The notes beneath the pieces were generated by a model that made no database searches, was not told the origin of the DNA, and was given only the letters and a program-made list of their open reading frames with translations. Source: Trabulsiella odontotermitis (GTDB lineage Bacteria; Pseudomonadota; Gammaproteobacteria; Enterobacterales; Enterobacteriaceae). Taken from it: 64,000 nt of DNA. Made by a program: the position numbers and the translations under genes. Numbering within the stretch: the first letter of the stretch is position 1; every line of letters starts with the position of its first letter. Shown here one piece after another: positions 1-8,388 of the stretch. The stretch covers positions 1,426,001 to 1,490,000 of the forward strand of contig NZ_CP125781.1 of assembly GCF_030053895.1 (NCBI RefSeq), in the 5' to 3' direction.

Positions 1-566
1 ATGCGCTGATCGTCAGTATTGGTGGTACAGAGCCGGGCGCCGTTGCGCCGGGGCGTCAGTGGTTTTCGGTGCAGGGGGTAACGGAAGAGAGCCGTCAGGC
101 ACGCGTGGACGCCATCATGCCGACCTTTATCGACGTCGTGCGCTACTGGCAGACGCAGAGTGGCGTCGGGCCGCTGGCGACGGCGCTGATCGGTTTCTCG
201 CAAGGAGCGATCATGGCGCTGGAAGGGGTAAAAGCCGAGCCGAATCTGGCCTCGCGAGTGATCGCCTTTAATGGCCGTTTCGCTACCTTGCCGACCACCG
301 CCACCACCGCCACGACAGTGCATTTGATTCACGGCGGTGAAGACCGGGTGATTGAACTGTCACACGCGGTCGCCGCTCAGGAGGCGTTATTGAACGCCGG
401 TGGCGACGTCACGCTGGATATTGTCGATGATCTCGGTCACGCCATTGACGATCGCAGTATGCAACTGGCGCTCGACCATCTGCGCTATACTGTACCGAAA
501 CACTATTTCGATGAAGCGCTGAGCGGCGGTAAGCCCAACGACGACGATATTATCGAACTATTGTGA
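1..566 (+). CDS. ypfH: YpfH carboxylesterase, 3' part (5' end outside window)
   Basis: The reading frame is open from base 3 and ends with TGA at 564-566, so the N-terminal part of the gene lies before the window. The protein is a serine esterase of the alpha/beta-hydrolase (phospholipase/carboxylesterase) family. The nucleophile elbow GFSQGA is visible, followed later by an acidic segment after HGGEDRVI and by the catalytic-type His in DLGHAID. The C-terminus (PKHYFDEALSGGKPNDDD) matches E. coli YpfH closely. It converges on the ypfN/dapE/yffB operon. The family hydrolyses short-chain esters in vitro; the physiological substrate is not known. Confidence 0.93.
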   Translation, partial: ALIVSIGGTEPGAVAPGRQWFSVQGVTEESRQARVDAIMPTFIDVVRYWQTQSGVGPLATALIGFSQGAIMALEGVKAEPNLASRVIAFNGRFATLPTTATTATTVHLIHGGEDRVIELSHAVAAQEALLNAGGDVTLDIVDDLGHAIDDRSMQLALDHLRYTVPKHYFDEALSGGKPNDDDIIELL

Positions 567-570
567 TCGT

Positions 571-602
571 GTTACCCGGCGGCGTTTCGCCTGCCGGGCA
601 AC
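571..602. repeat. REP-like palindrome / terminator after ypfH
   Basis: A GC-rich inverted repeat (arms GTT-A-CCCGGC and GCCGGG-C-AAC around a short loop) starts a few bases after the ypfH stop and sits between the convergent ypfH and ypfN genes. It resembles enterobacterial REP elements and could serve as a terminator in both directions. There is no long T run, so the REP reading is preferred. Confidence 0.6.
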
Positions 603-604
603 AT

Positions 605-805
605 TCACTTCTTCGGCTGGTCTTTGTCCGGCCAGTCGTCATCATCATCCCACTTATCGTTAAAATCACGATGCGGGGGAAGCTCCGGTTTGTTGGCAAG
701 AAACTTCTTGTGGTCGACCCGGCTGAGATCTTTAATCACGTTAATGATGACCCCCACCAGAAACACCAGCACCAGTATCCACCAGTATTTTGCCAGCCAT
801 TCCAT
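605..805 (-). CDS. ypfN: YpfN family small membrane protein (UPF0370)
   Basis: This 66-residue protein has one N-terminal transmembrane helix (residues about 5-25, YWWILVLVFLVGVIINVI) and then a charged, Asp- and Lys-rich cytoplasm-like tail (DKWDDDDDWPDKDQPKK). It matches E. coli YpfN along its length. The start ATG at 805 has AGAGGT upstream at good spacing. It lies 26 bp after dapE on the same strand and is probably the last gene of a yffB-dapE-ypfN operon. The function is unknown. Confidence 0.92.
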   Translation of the reverse strand: MEWLAKYWWILVLVFLVGVIINVIKDLSRVDHKKFLANKPELPPHRDFNDKWDDDDDWPDKDQPKK

Positions 806-831
806 GTGCGTTACCTCTTAAGTCAAAATTA

Positions 832-1959
832 TTAAGCGACGAGCTGTTCCATGATGCGCTGATACATGCGGGCAAGGATCTGAAGATCAGCGGCGTTAAC
901 GCATTCATTAATTTTGTGAATGGTCGCGTTCACCGGCCCAAGCTCAACCACCTGCGCACCCATTCGCGCAATGAAACGTCCGTCGGATGTTCCGCCCGTG
1001 GTCAGCAACTGTGGCTTAATTTCATTATAGTGCTCAATGGCATTGACCACCGCATCCACCAGTTTTCCGCGTTCGGTCAGGAACGGCTGACCGGAAAGCC
1101 ACCAGTCAACGGTGTAACGCAACTGATATTTTTCCAGCAGTGCGACGACCTGTGCTTTGATCATCTCATCGGTCAATTCGGTGCTGAAACGGAAATTGAA
1201 CTGCACGAACAGATCGCCTGGGATCACGTTGTTGCTGCCGGTACCGGCCTGGATGTTGGCAATCTGCATGCTGGTCGGCGGGAAAAATTCATTACCGCGA
1301 TCCCACTCAATGCCCACCAGTTCCAGCAGCCACGGTGCCGCGCGGTGTACCGGGTTGTCAGCGAGATGCGGATACGCCACGTGACCCTGCACGCCATGAA
1401 TCGTCAGGTTGCAGGTCAGGGAGCCACGACGACCATTTTTGACCACATCGCCCACCACCGCAGTGCTGGACGGTTCGCCCACCAGGCAGTAGTCGAGACG
1501 CTCATGGCGCTCCATCAGCGCTTCAACCACTTTCACCGTGCCGTTTTTCGCCGAGGCTTCTTCATCAGAGGTGATAAGAAACGCCAGACGACCGTTGTGG
1601 TTCGGATGCTGCGCGACGAAACGTTCGGCGGCAACCACCATTGCTGCCAGCGAACCTTTCATGTCGGCAGCACCGCGACCAAACAGCATGCCGTCGCGGA
1701 TCGTCGGTTCAAACGGCGGGTTGATCCAGCGGTCGGCGTCGCCCGCCGGGACCACATCGGTATGGCCGGCAAATGCCAGCGTTTCGCCTTTTCCGCGCCA
1801 GGCCCAGAAGTTTTGGGTATCGCCGAAGTCGAGATGCTCGACGGTAAAGCCAATATTACGCAGGCGTTCAATCATTAACGCCTGACACCCCGCATCATCC
1901 GGGCTGAGAGAGGGGCGGCGAATAAGCTGTTGGGCCAGCTCGATGACCGGGCACGACAT
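832..1959 (-). CDS. dapE: Succinyl-diaminopimelate desuccinylase
   Basis: DapE hydrolyses N-succinyl-LL-2,6-diaminopimelate to LL-diaminopimelate and succinate, a step of lysine and peptidoglycan precursor synthesis. The protein has 375 residues, the usual length. Metal-binding motifs of the M20 dizinc peptidase family are visible: AGHTDVVP (His near 66), GRGAADMKG (Asp near 100), TSDEEA (Glu-Glu near 134-135), and the late HKINECV His. A lid/dimerisation domain occupies the middle. The ATG at 1959 is preceded by GAGGTG. yffB lies 33 bp upstream and ypfN 26 bp downstream on the same strand. Confidence 0.98.
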   Translation of the reverse strand: MSCPVIELAQQLIRRPSLSPDDAGCQALMIERLRNIGFTVEHLDFGDTQNFWAWRGKGETLAFAGHTDVVPAGDADRWINPPFEPTIRDGMLFGRGAADMKGSLAAMVVAAERFVAQHPNHNGRLAFLITSDEEASAKNGTVKVVEALMERHERLDYCLVGEPSSTAVVGDVVKNGRRGSLTCNLTIHGVQGHVAYPHLADNPVHRAAPWLLELVGIEWDRGNEFFPPTSMQIANIQAGTGSNNVIPGDLFVQFNFRFSTELTDEMIKAQVVALLEKYQLRYTVDWWLSGQPFLTERGKLVDAVVNAIEHYNEIKPQLLTTGGTSDGRFIARMGAQVVELGPVNATIHKINECVNAADLQILARMYQRIMEQLVA

Positions 1960-1992
1960 AGACTACACCTCACATAAAAAAGTCATCATTAC

Positions 1993-2352
1993 TCAGGAAT
2001 GATTCTGAAAATGGGTCTGATAACTGGAATCACTGAAACCCAGCAGCATAGGCTGACCGGGCGCGCAGAGCAATGGGCGTTTAATAATCGCCGGCATTTC
2101 GAGCATTAACGCGGCAGCAGCATCGGCGTTGTCAACCCTGGCGCGTACGGATTCGTCCAGTTTTCGCCAGGTCGTACCGCGGGTGTTCAGCAGCACTTCC
2201 CAGCCTGATTCTGCGATAAAACTGCGTAATAATGCATCATCCAGCCCGTCAACGCGGTAGTCATGGAAGCGATAATCGATCTGATGCGCCTCCAGCCAGC
2301 GGCGGGCTTTTTTTATGGTGTCGCAGTTTTTGATGCCGTACATGACGATCAT
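1993..2352 (-). CDS. yffB: YffB, ArsC/Spx-family thioredoxin-fold protein
   Basis: This 119-residue protein of the ArsC/Spx family carries the N-terminal thioredoxin-fold motif YGIKNCDTIKKARRWL, with one conserved Cys near residue 10, and the family signature IIKRPLL near residue 90. Without a second catalytic Cys pair it is unlikely to be a true arsenate reductase. A glutathione-dependent thiol reductase role has been proposed for orthologs. The ATG at 2352 has AGGA six bases upstream. It is the first gene of the yffB-dapE-ypfN transcription unit. Confidence 0.93.
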   Translation of the reverse strand: MIVMYGIKNCDTIKKARRWLEAHQIDYRFHDYRVDGLDDALLRSFIAESGWEVLLNTRGTTWRKLDESVRARVDNADAAAALMLEMPAIIKRPLLCAPGQPMLLGFSDSSYQTHFQNHS

Positions 2353-2701
2353 GGTTAATCCTTTTGTTTTTAAGCAGGTGAATTTGTCAGATTATTCGAA
2401 TAGTAAGGAGGCGAAGAATAATACACGAAAGTATTATCAGGGCATAATTTCTGATTATGCATTGCATGATAATGCAGCATTTAAAATAGGTACAAGTGTA
2501 CGCTGAAAAAAACTCGGATAATCCGCCGTGGCGGTATTTCAAAATATTGCTGCAAGTCACAATAAATTTAGCCCGGTCGGTTCATATTTAACTCACGCCA
2601 GCACCTGTCCGCTGGCTTCGGTAATCACAGCGATTGGTTCAATGATCTTCACATTCACAATCAATTTACGTAGACTACTGAGAATTATAAGAGAGGTCGT
2701 T
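2353..2701. other. Intergenic stretch with tandem palindromes, yffB-ypfM
   Basis: About 350 bp without a convincing gene except ypfM at its end. It must hold the divergent promoters of yffB (leftward) and ypfM (rightward). The notable content is a run of short AT-rich inverted repeats at 2418-2476, listed separately, and a further short dyad GTAC-N4-GTAC near 2488-2502. An in-frame upstream extension of ypfM (from 2528) exists but has no ribosome binding site or family support. Confidence 0.6.
2418..2476. other. Three consecutive AT-rich inverted repeats
   Basis: Three perfect hairpins follow one another: ATAATAC/GTATTAT at 2418-2437 (6-base loop), GCATAAT/ATTATGC at 2442-2460 (5-base loop) and TGCAT/ATGCA at 2463-2476 (4-base loop). 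They lie in the yffB-ypfM intergenic region. They could be a multi-hairpin leader or small RNA, or a cluster of operators. Nothing in the sequence decides between these. Confidence 0.5.
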
Positions 2702-2761
2702 ATGATTGAACGTGAACTGGGGAACTGGAAAGACTTTATTGAAGTTATGCTTCGTAAATGA
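2702..2761 (+). CDS. ypfM: YpfM micro-protein, 19 aa
   Basis: The 19-residue reading frame MIERELGNWKDFIEVMLRK ends at TGA 2759-2761 and matches the verified E. coli small protein YpfM essentially exactly. It occupies the same place, between yffB and acrD. AGAGAGG lies upstream of the ATG at suitable spacing and a strong terminator follows at 2824-2854. The function is unknown; the peptide is likely a single amphipathic helix. Confidence 0.93.
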   Translation: MIERELGNWKDFIEVMLRK

Positions 2762-2823
2762 TTCCGGAAAGAAAAGCAATGGTACAGAATATGTAAAATA
2801 TTCTGACTTAAATCGAATCAGAT

Positions 2824-2854
2824 AAAAGGCGACCCGTTAAAGGTCGCCTTTTTC
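2824..2854 (+). terminator. Rho-independent terminator after ypfM
   Basis: Inverted repeat with arms AAAGGCGACC and GGTCGCCTTT separated by a short loop and followed by a T run. It lies 63 bp after the ypfM stop. Confidence 0.85.
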
Positions 2855-2877
2855 GTTATATATTCTGAACAATAAAG

Positions 2878-2898
2878 AAGGCGACCCGAAAGTCGCCT
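2878..2898 (-). terminator. Terminator after acrD
   Basis: On the minus strand, AGGCGACTTTCGGGTCGCCT forms a stem-loop just after the acrD stop, followed by a T-rich stretch. The stem shares its GGCGACC core with the opposing ypfM terminator, so the two may be related by duplication. Confidence 0.75.
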
Positions 2899-2903
2899 GA
2901 TGT

Positions 2904-5900
2904 TTATTTCTGCCGTTCACGTAGCGGGAAACGTCGCCGTACCAGTACAAAGAACAAAGGCACGAAGAAGATTGCTAGAATGGTCGCGGAAATCATCCCG
3001 CCCATCACGCCGGTACCCACCGCATGCTGGCTGCCGGAACCGGCGCCAGTACTGGTCGCCATCGGCAGCACGCCGAAGATAAAAGCCAGCGAAGTCATCA
3101 GAATCGGTCGTAGACGCTGACGGCAGGCTTCCAGCGTCGCAGTTAACAGATCTTCGCCTTTCTCATTCCTTTCGTTGGCGAATTCCACAATCAGAATAGC
3201 GTTTTTCGCCGACAGGCCGATGACCGTCAATAGCCCCACCTGGAAATAGACATCGTTTTCCAGCCCGCGCATCCAGGTCGCCAGCAGCGCGCCGATAACC
3301 CCCAGCGGTACCACCAGCATGACGGAGAACGGTACTGACCAGCTCTCATACAGTGCCGCCAGACAGAGGAAAACCACCAGCAGCGAAACGGCATACAGCG
3401 CCGGTGCCTGCGCCCCGGATAAACGCTCCTGATAGGACATCGCCGTCCATTCGAGGCCGAAACCGCCAGGAAGCTGACGCACCAGGTTTTCCATAATGTC
3501 CATCGCGGTACCCGTACTGACACCGGTCGCTGCTTCCCCCACCACTTCGACCGCCGAATAACCGTTGTAACGCTCAAGGCGCGGTGAGCCGGTTTCCCAG
3601 TGTGAGGTGGCGAAGGAGGAGAAGGGCACCATGGTGCCGCTGGCGTTGCGTACGTACCAGCGGCCAATATCGTCAGGCAGCATGCGATATTTGGCGGCAG
3701 ACTGAACGTAGACTTTCTTCACGCGACCGCGATCCATAAAGTCGTTCACGTAGCTCGACCCCCATGCGGTTTGCAGCGTGTCGTTGATATCGTCGATAGA
3801 CACACCAAGCGCCTGCGCCTTGCGCTGATCGATATCGATCTGCAACTGCGGACTGTCATCCAGACCGTTGTGGCGCACGCGCGTCAGGCGATCGTCTTTG
3901 GCAGCCAGTTCCAGAAGCTGGTCTCGCGCCGCCATCAGCGCGTCATGCCCGGCACCAGCGTGGTCCTGAAGTTCCATATCAAAGCCCGCCGAACTGCCCA
4001 GCCCGCTGATCGCCGGTGGGTTGTTGGCAAAGACTCGCGCTTCGTTGATCTTCGCGAAGGCTTTCGTTGCCCGTTCGATAATGGCAAACGAGGTGCCGGT
4101 TTTGCTGTCACGCTCGTCCCAGTCTTTCAGACGGATAAACATCCGCGCGACGTTCTGTCCGTTACCGCCAGGGCCGGAACCGACGGTGGCGAAAATTGAG
4201 GTCACATTGTCTTTTTCATGACTGAAGAAATAGTCTTCCACTTTCTCCACCACTTTCAGCGTCTGCTGCTGCGTTGAGCCGCTTGGCAACTGAATTGAGG
4301 TGAGGAACATGCCGCGGTCTTCCTGCGGCAGGAAGGAGGTTGGCAGGCGCAGGAACAATACCACCATGGCGGCCAGCAACAGGACGTAAATCAGCATCCA
4401 GCGCAGGCTGCGGTGCAGAATTTTACCGACGTACGTTTCGTAGCGGCGCGCGTTGGCGTTGAAATGACGGTTAAACCAGCCGAAGAAACCGCGCTGACCG
4501 TGATGCTCGCCTTTATTAAGCGGTTTGAGCAGCGTGGCGCAGAGTGCTGGTGTCAGGATCATCGCCACCAGTACCGACAGCACCATCGCGGACACAATAG
4601 TGACCGAGAACTGACGGTAAATCGCCCCGGTAGTGCCGCCAAAGAAGGCCATCGGAATAAAGACCGCCGACAGCACCATTGCAATCCCTACCAGCGCGCC
4701 CTGGATTTGGCCCATCGATTTGCGCGTGGCATCGCGTGGCGACAGGCCTTCTTCACTCATAATACGTTCCACGTTTTCCACCACCACGATCGCATCGTCC
4801 ACCAGCAGACCGATGGCGAGCACCGTGGCGAACATGGTGAGGGTGTTGATGCTGTAACCGAAAGCGTAAAGGATGGCGAACGTTCCCAGCAGAACCACCG
4901 GAACGGCAATCGTCGGGATAAGCGTGGCGCGGAAATTTTGCAGGAACAGATACATCACCAGGAAGACCAGCAAAATGGCCTCCAGCAGGGTTTTCACTAC
5001 ATCGGTAATCGACGCTTTGACAAACGAGGTGGTTTCATACGCGATTTTGTATTCCAGCCCGTGGGGGAAATACTCTGACAGCTCATTAAGCCGCGAGATA
5101 ACGCGTTCCGCCGTCGCCATTTCGTTGGCGCCGGAGGCGAGCTTAACCCCCAGCCCGGACGCCGCGTTACGGTTATAGCGACTCAGGTAATCATATTTCT
5201 CCGCCCCCATCTCGACGGTGGCGACATCGCCCAGCGTCACGACAGAACCATCCTGATTCACGCGCAGGGTAATGTCCCGGAATTGCTGTGGCGTCTGCAA
5301 CAGGGACTGTGAGTTGATCGTGGCGTTCAGCGCCTGTTTGTCCACCGACGGCGTGCCGCCTAACTGACCGACGGCGATCTGCGCGTTTTGTGAGGAGATA
5401 GCGTCGGTGACGTCCTGCGTCGTCATTTGCACGCTGTTAAGTTTGGTCGGATCGAGCCAGATACGCATGGAATACTGCGAGCCATAAGCGTCGATGTCAC
5501 CGACGCCGTTAACGCGGCTCAGCGGATCCTGAATGTTACTGGCGACGTAGTCGGCGATATCCTGCTTATCCATACTGCCGTCCGTCGACACGAAGGCAAT
5601 GGTCAGAATGTTGGTGTCACCGGTTTTACGCACCGTCACCCCTTGCGTCTGCACCGCCTGCGGCAGCTTACGCATCGCTGACTGCAACTGGTTTTGCACC
5701 TGCTGCACGGCTTCATCCGGATCGGTCCCTGCGGCGAAGTTCAGCGTAATGCTTGCCTGGCCTGTAGAGCTGCTTTGTGACGACATGTACATCAGGTTGT
5801 CGAGACCAGTCATGTTCTGCTCGATCACCTGCGTAACGGTATTTTCCAGTGTCTGTGCGGAAGCGCCCGGGTAGTTGGCGTTGATGCGTACGTTCGGTGG

Positions 5901-6017
5901 CGCAAGGTCGGGATATTGTTCCACCGGTAACGACAAAATGGCCAGCGTGCCGGTTAAGCACAACAGGATGGCCAGTACCCAGGCAAAAATGGGGCGATCA
6001 ATAAAGAAATTCGCCAT
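2904..6017 (-). CDS. acrD: RND aminoglycoside/multidrug efflux pump AcrD
   Basis: This inner-membrane proton/drug antiporter of the RND family works with the AcrA adaptor and the TolC outer-membrane channel. E. coli AcrD exports aminoglycosides and other hydrophilic or anionic compounds. The protein has 1037 residues, the same as E. coli. The architecture is typical: first helix (FAWVLAILLCLTGTLAIL), a large periplasmic porter loop, helices 2-6 with the proton-relay segment LLVDDAIVVVENVER near 405-420, then the second half-repeat and helices 8-12 with ILIVEFANE. No adaptor gene lies beside it, as in E. coli. A BaeR-type box lies upstream. Confidence 0.97.
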   Translation of the reverse strand: MANFFIDRPIFAWVLAILLCLTGTLAILSLPVEQYPDLAPPNVRINANYPGASAQTLENTVTQVIEQNMTGLDNLMYMSSQSSSTGQASITLNFAAGTDPDEAVQQVQNQLQSAMRKLPQAVQTQGVTVRKTGDTNILTIAFVSTDGSMDKQDIADYVASNIQDPLSRVNGVGDIDAYGSQYSMRIWLDPTKLNSVQMTTQDVTDAISSQNAQIAVGQLGGTPSVDKQALNATINSQSLLQTPQQFRDITLRVNQDGSVVTLGDVATVEMGAEKYDYLSRYNRNAASGLGVKLASGANEMATAERVISRLNELSEYFPHGLEYKIAYETTSFVKASITDVVKTLLEAILLVFLVMYLFLQNFRATLIPTIAVPVVLLGTFAILYAFGYSINTLTMFATVLAIGLLVDDAIVVVENVERIMSEEGLSPRDATRKSMGQIQGALVGIAMVLSAVFIPMAFFGGTTGAIYRQFSVTIVSAMVLSVLVAMILTPALCATLLKPLNKGEHHGQRGFFGWFNRHFNANARRYETYVGKILHRSLRWMLIYVLLLAAMVVLFLRLPTSFLPQEDRGMFLTSIQLPSGSTQQQTLKVVEKVEDYFFSHEKDNVTSIFATVGSGPGGNGQNVARMFIRLKDWDERDSKTGTSFAIIERATKAFAKINEARVFANNPPAISGLGSSAGFDMELQDHAGAGHDALMAARDQLLELAAKDDRLTRVRHNGLDDSPQLQIDIDQRKAQALGVSIDDINDTLQTAWGSSYVNDFMDRGRVKKVYVQSAAKYRMLPDDIGRWYVRNASGTMVPFSSFATSHWETGSPRLERYNGYSAVEVVGEAATGVSTGTAMDIMENLVRQLPGGFGLEWTAMSYQERLSGAQAPALYAVSLLVVFLCLAALYESWSVPFSVMLVVPLGVIGALLATWMRGLENDVYFQVGLLTVIGLSAKNAILIVEFANERNEKGEDLLTATLEACRQRLRPILMTSLAFIFGVLPMATSTGAGSGSQHAVGTGVMGGMISATILAIFFVPLFFVLVRRRFPLRERQK

Positions 6018-6090
6018 TGCAATCAGAACCTCATAATGCGTGTTTTATTGTTATCACGTTGGTCGTCACACTGTAGCCGCAAGGGCTGAA

Positions 6091-6107
6091 GCAATCGTGG
6101 AGAAAAA
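6091..6107 (-). promoter_or_regulatory. BaeR box upstream of acrD
   Basis: Read on the minus strand, TTTTTCTCCACGATTGC matches the BaeR consensus TTTTTCTCCATDATTGGC known from E. coli acrD, mdtA and spy promoters, with few mismatches. It lies about 75 bp upstream of the acrD start and in the same orientation. It implies control by the BaeSR envelope-stress two-component system. Confidence 0.75.
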
Positions 6108-6193
6108 AAGGAGATAGTGTAAATAATCATGCGTCTTTACCGCGTGTCCATACAAAACTGATCTTCTCCACGGAAACCCCTTGTAGCATGGTG

Positions 6194-6212
6194 AATGAAA
6201 CGTAGTTTCATT
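6194..6212. promoter_or_regulatory. Perfect palindrome AATGAAAC-gta-GTTTCATT
   Basis: Two perfect 8-bp arms separated by three bases, about 136 bp before aegA and about 180 bp before acrD. The shape is that of a dimeric repressor operator. It resembles a Cra half-site pair (TGAAAC/GTTTCA) but with an extra three-base spacer. The regulator is unknown. Confidence 0.45.
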
Positions 6213-6347
6213 GCAGCGGAAATTTTTTGATCTGCCACAGGTAACCGGGAATTAATGCCCTTTTATGGGCAAATGAACATTGCCGGCCCTGCCATCGTCG
6301 GTTAATACAATAGCCTTATCAGGTGAAGGGTAAATGTCAGGGATACT

Positions 6348-8330
6348 ATGAACCGATTTATTGTGGCGGACAGCCAAAAATGCATTGGATGCCGCGCATG
6401 TGAAGTAGCCTGCGTCATGGCGCATAACGGTGAAGCGCACGTCCTGGCGACGGCGCGCTTCCAGCCGCGGATCACCGTGGTAAAAAATGACACACAGCGC
6501 AGTGCGGTCACTTGCCATCATTGTGAAGACGCGCCCTGCGCGCGTAGCTGCCCGAATGGCGCCATCAGCCTGCGCAATGACAGCGTGCAGGTGAATCAGG
6601 AAAAGTGCATCGGCTGTAAATCCTGCGTGGTGGCCTGCCCGTTCGGCACGATGCAAATGGTGGTGACACCGGTCGCTGCCGGCAAAGTGAAAGCCAGCGC
6701 GCACAAGTGCGATCTCTGTATTGATCGCGAAAACGGTCCAGCCTGCGTAGAGAATTGCCCGGCGAATGCCCTACAGATCTTCAGCGATGACGCACTGACC
6801 ACACTCTCACGCCAGCGTCGTTTGCGGGCGGCGCGTCAGGAAACGCAGGCCTGGCATGCCGATGCGCCCGTAACGCCCGCAGTTGCTTGCGTCACACTCG
6901 CTGAAAAAATGGCGAAAACAGCCGCCCGTTTTGAGCCGGACAAACTCGACCTGGCGTCGCGCAAAACCGGTTTTTCCGAAATCTACCTGCCGTTTCGCGC
7001 GGAACAGGCCCGGCAGGCGGCGCAGCGCTGCCTGAAATGCGGCGAGCACAGCGTCTGCGAATGGACCTGCCCGCTGCATAACCATATTCCCCAGTGGGTT
7101 GAGCGGGTGAAAGCCGGTGATATCGACGGCGCGGTGGTGCTGTCTCACCAGACCAACTGTCTGCCGGAGATTACCGGGCGTGTCTGCCCGCAGGACCGGC
7201 TCTGTGAAGGTGCCTGTACGCTGCGTGATACGTATGGCGCGGTATCGGTTGGCAACATCGAACGTTACATTTCCGATCAGGCGCTGGCGAAAGGCTGGCG
7301 GCCCGACCTTTCCCACGTCACCGCGACGGGCAAGCGGGTGGCGATTATCGGCGCGGGACCGGCGGGACTGGCCTGTGCCGATCTGCTGGTGCGTCACGGC
7401 GTCGAACCGGTGGTGTTCGATCGCCACCCGGAAATCGGCGGGCTGCTGACTTTTGGCATTCCGGCCTTCAAACTCGACAAATCCCTGCTGGCCCGCCGCC
7501 GCGAGATTTTCAGCCAGATGGGCGTGCGCTTTGAGCTGAACTGCGAAATTGGTCATGACATCCCGCTGCAGACGTTGCTGGACGACTACGACGCCGTGTT
7601 CGTCGGCGCGGGCACCTACCGCTCAATGAAAGCGGATCTGCCAAACGAAGACGCGCCCGGCGTGTATGACGCGCTGCCGTTCCTGATCGCCAACACCAAA
7701 CGGGTGATGGGCCTTGAGGCGCTACCGGACGAACCGTACATCAACACCGCTGGGTTGAATGTCGTCGTGCTGGGCGGGGGCGACACGGCGATGGACTGCG
7801 TGCGTACCGCGTTGCGTCACGGCGCCAGTAAAGTGACCTGCGCCTACCGCCGCGATGAAGCCAATATGCCTGGCTCGAAAAAAGAGGTGAAAAACGCCCG
7901 CGAAGAGGGGGCGGAATTTGAATTTAACGTTCAGCCAGTGACGCTCGAACTGGACGACGACGGGCAGGTGTGCGGCGTTAAACTGCTGCGTACCCGCATG
8001 GGTGAGCCGGACGCCAAAGGGCGTCGTCGCCCGGTGCCCATCGACGGCAGCGAGTTTGTGATGCCCGCCGATGCGGTGATCATGGCGTTTGGTTTTCATC
8101 CGCACGGTATGCCGTGGCTGGAACGGCAGGGCGTGCAGGTTGATGACTGGGGCCGCATTGCGGCAAATGTTGAAAGTCGTTATCCCTATCAGACGACTAA
8201 TCCGAAAATTTTCGCCGGTGGCGATGCGGTTCGCGGCGCTGATCTGGTGGTGACAGCCATGGCGGAGGGGCGTCACGCGGCGCGTGGCATCCTCGACTGG
8301 CTGGAGGTGAAATTCTCTCAGGTGCATTGA
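6348..8330 (+). CDS. aegA: AegA, Fe-S/FAD oxidoreductase fusion
   Basis: 660 residues, in two parts. Residues 1 to about 160 form a HycB/DmsB-like ferredoxin domain with CxxCxxCxxxC clusters (CIGCRACEVAC near 12-22, CEDAPCARSCP near 60, CIGCKSCVVAC near 88, and CDLC...CVENCP). Residues about 220-660 resemble the glutamate synthase small subunit GltD: a cysteine cluster (CLKCGEHSVCEWTC), an FAD-type GAGPAGL motif near 333 and a second nucleotide-binding GGGDTAMDC near 475. E. coli AegA has been linked to anaerobic uric acid degradation. The exact partner and reaction are not evident from this sequence. It stands alone, with acrD divergent. Confidence 0.95.
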   Translation: MNRFIVADSQKCIGCRACEVACVMAHNGEAHVLATARFQPRITVVKNDTQRSAVTCHHCEDAPCARSCPNGAISLRNDSVQVNQEKCIGCKSCVVACPFGTMQMVVTPVAAGKVKASAHKCDLCIDRENGPACVENCPANALQIFSDDALTTLSRQRRLRAARQETQAWHADAPVTPAVACVTLAEKMAKTAARFEPDKLDLASRKTGFSEIYLPFRAEQARQAAQRCLKCGEHSVCEWTCPLHNHIPQWVERVKAGDIDGAVVLSHQTNCLPEITGRVCPQDRLCEGACTLRDTYGAVSVGNIERYISDQALAKGWRPDLSHVTATGKRVAIIGAGPAGLACADLLVRHGVEPVVFDRHPEIGGLLTFGIPAFKLDKSLLARRREIFSQMGVRFELNCEIGHDIPLQTLLDDYDAVFVGAGTYRSMKADLPNEDAPGVYDALPFLIANTKRVMGLEALPDEPYINTAGLNVVVLGGGDTAMDCVRTALRHGASKVTCAYRRDEANMPGSKKEVKNAREEGAEFEFNVQPVTLELDDDGQVCGVKLLRTRMGEPDAKGRRRPVPIDGSEFVMPADAVIMAFGFHPHGMPWLERQGVQVDDWGRIAANVESRYPYQTTNPKIFAGGDAVRGADLVVTAMAEGRHAARGILDWLEVKFSQVH

Positions 8331-8337
8331 CGACAAA

Positions 8338-8386
8338 GGGGTTCCACGGCGTAGTATTGGTAATACCTGTTATCGCTGTGGAACCC
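8338..8386 (+). terminator. Long hairpin between aegA and nudK
   Basis: Arms GGGTTCCAC (8339-8347) and GTGGAACCC (8378-8386) pair perfectly and continue as GCG/CGC. A second small hairpin, GTATT-N3-AATAC, sits in the loop. The structure begins eight bases after the aegA stop and ends two bases before the nudK ATG. It may end aegA transcription, but it also covers the place where the nudK ribosome binding site should be. No T run follows, so a translational-control role is possible. Confidence 0.55.
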
Positions 8387-8388
8387 TT

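Larger units (their letters stand above)
6018..6347. other. Divergent regulatory region acrD-aegA
   Basis: 330 bp without genes, carrying the promoters of acrD (leftward) and aegA (rightward). It holds a BaeR-type box at 6091-6107 and a perfect 8-bp-arm palindrome at 6194-6212. I do not see a convincing full FNR or NarP site for aegA. Confidence 0.7.

Noticed and set aside
790..1878. 362-codon open frame antisense to dapE
   Set aside because: Shadow frame; dapE is certain and the translation is unlike any family I know.
2528..2761. 77-codon N-terminally extended ypfM
   Set aside because: The extension has no ribosome binding site and no family support; the 19-codon form is the known protein.
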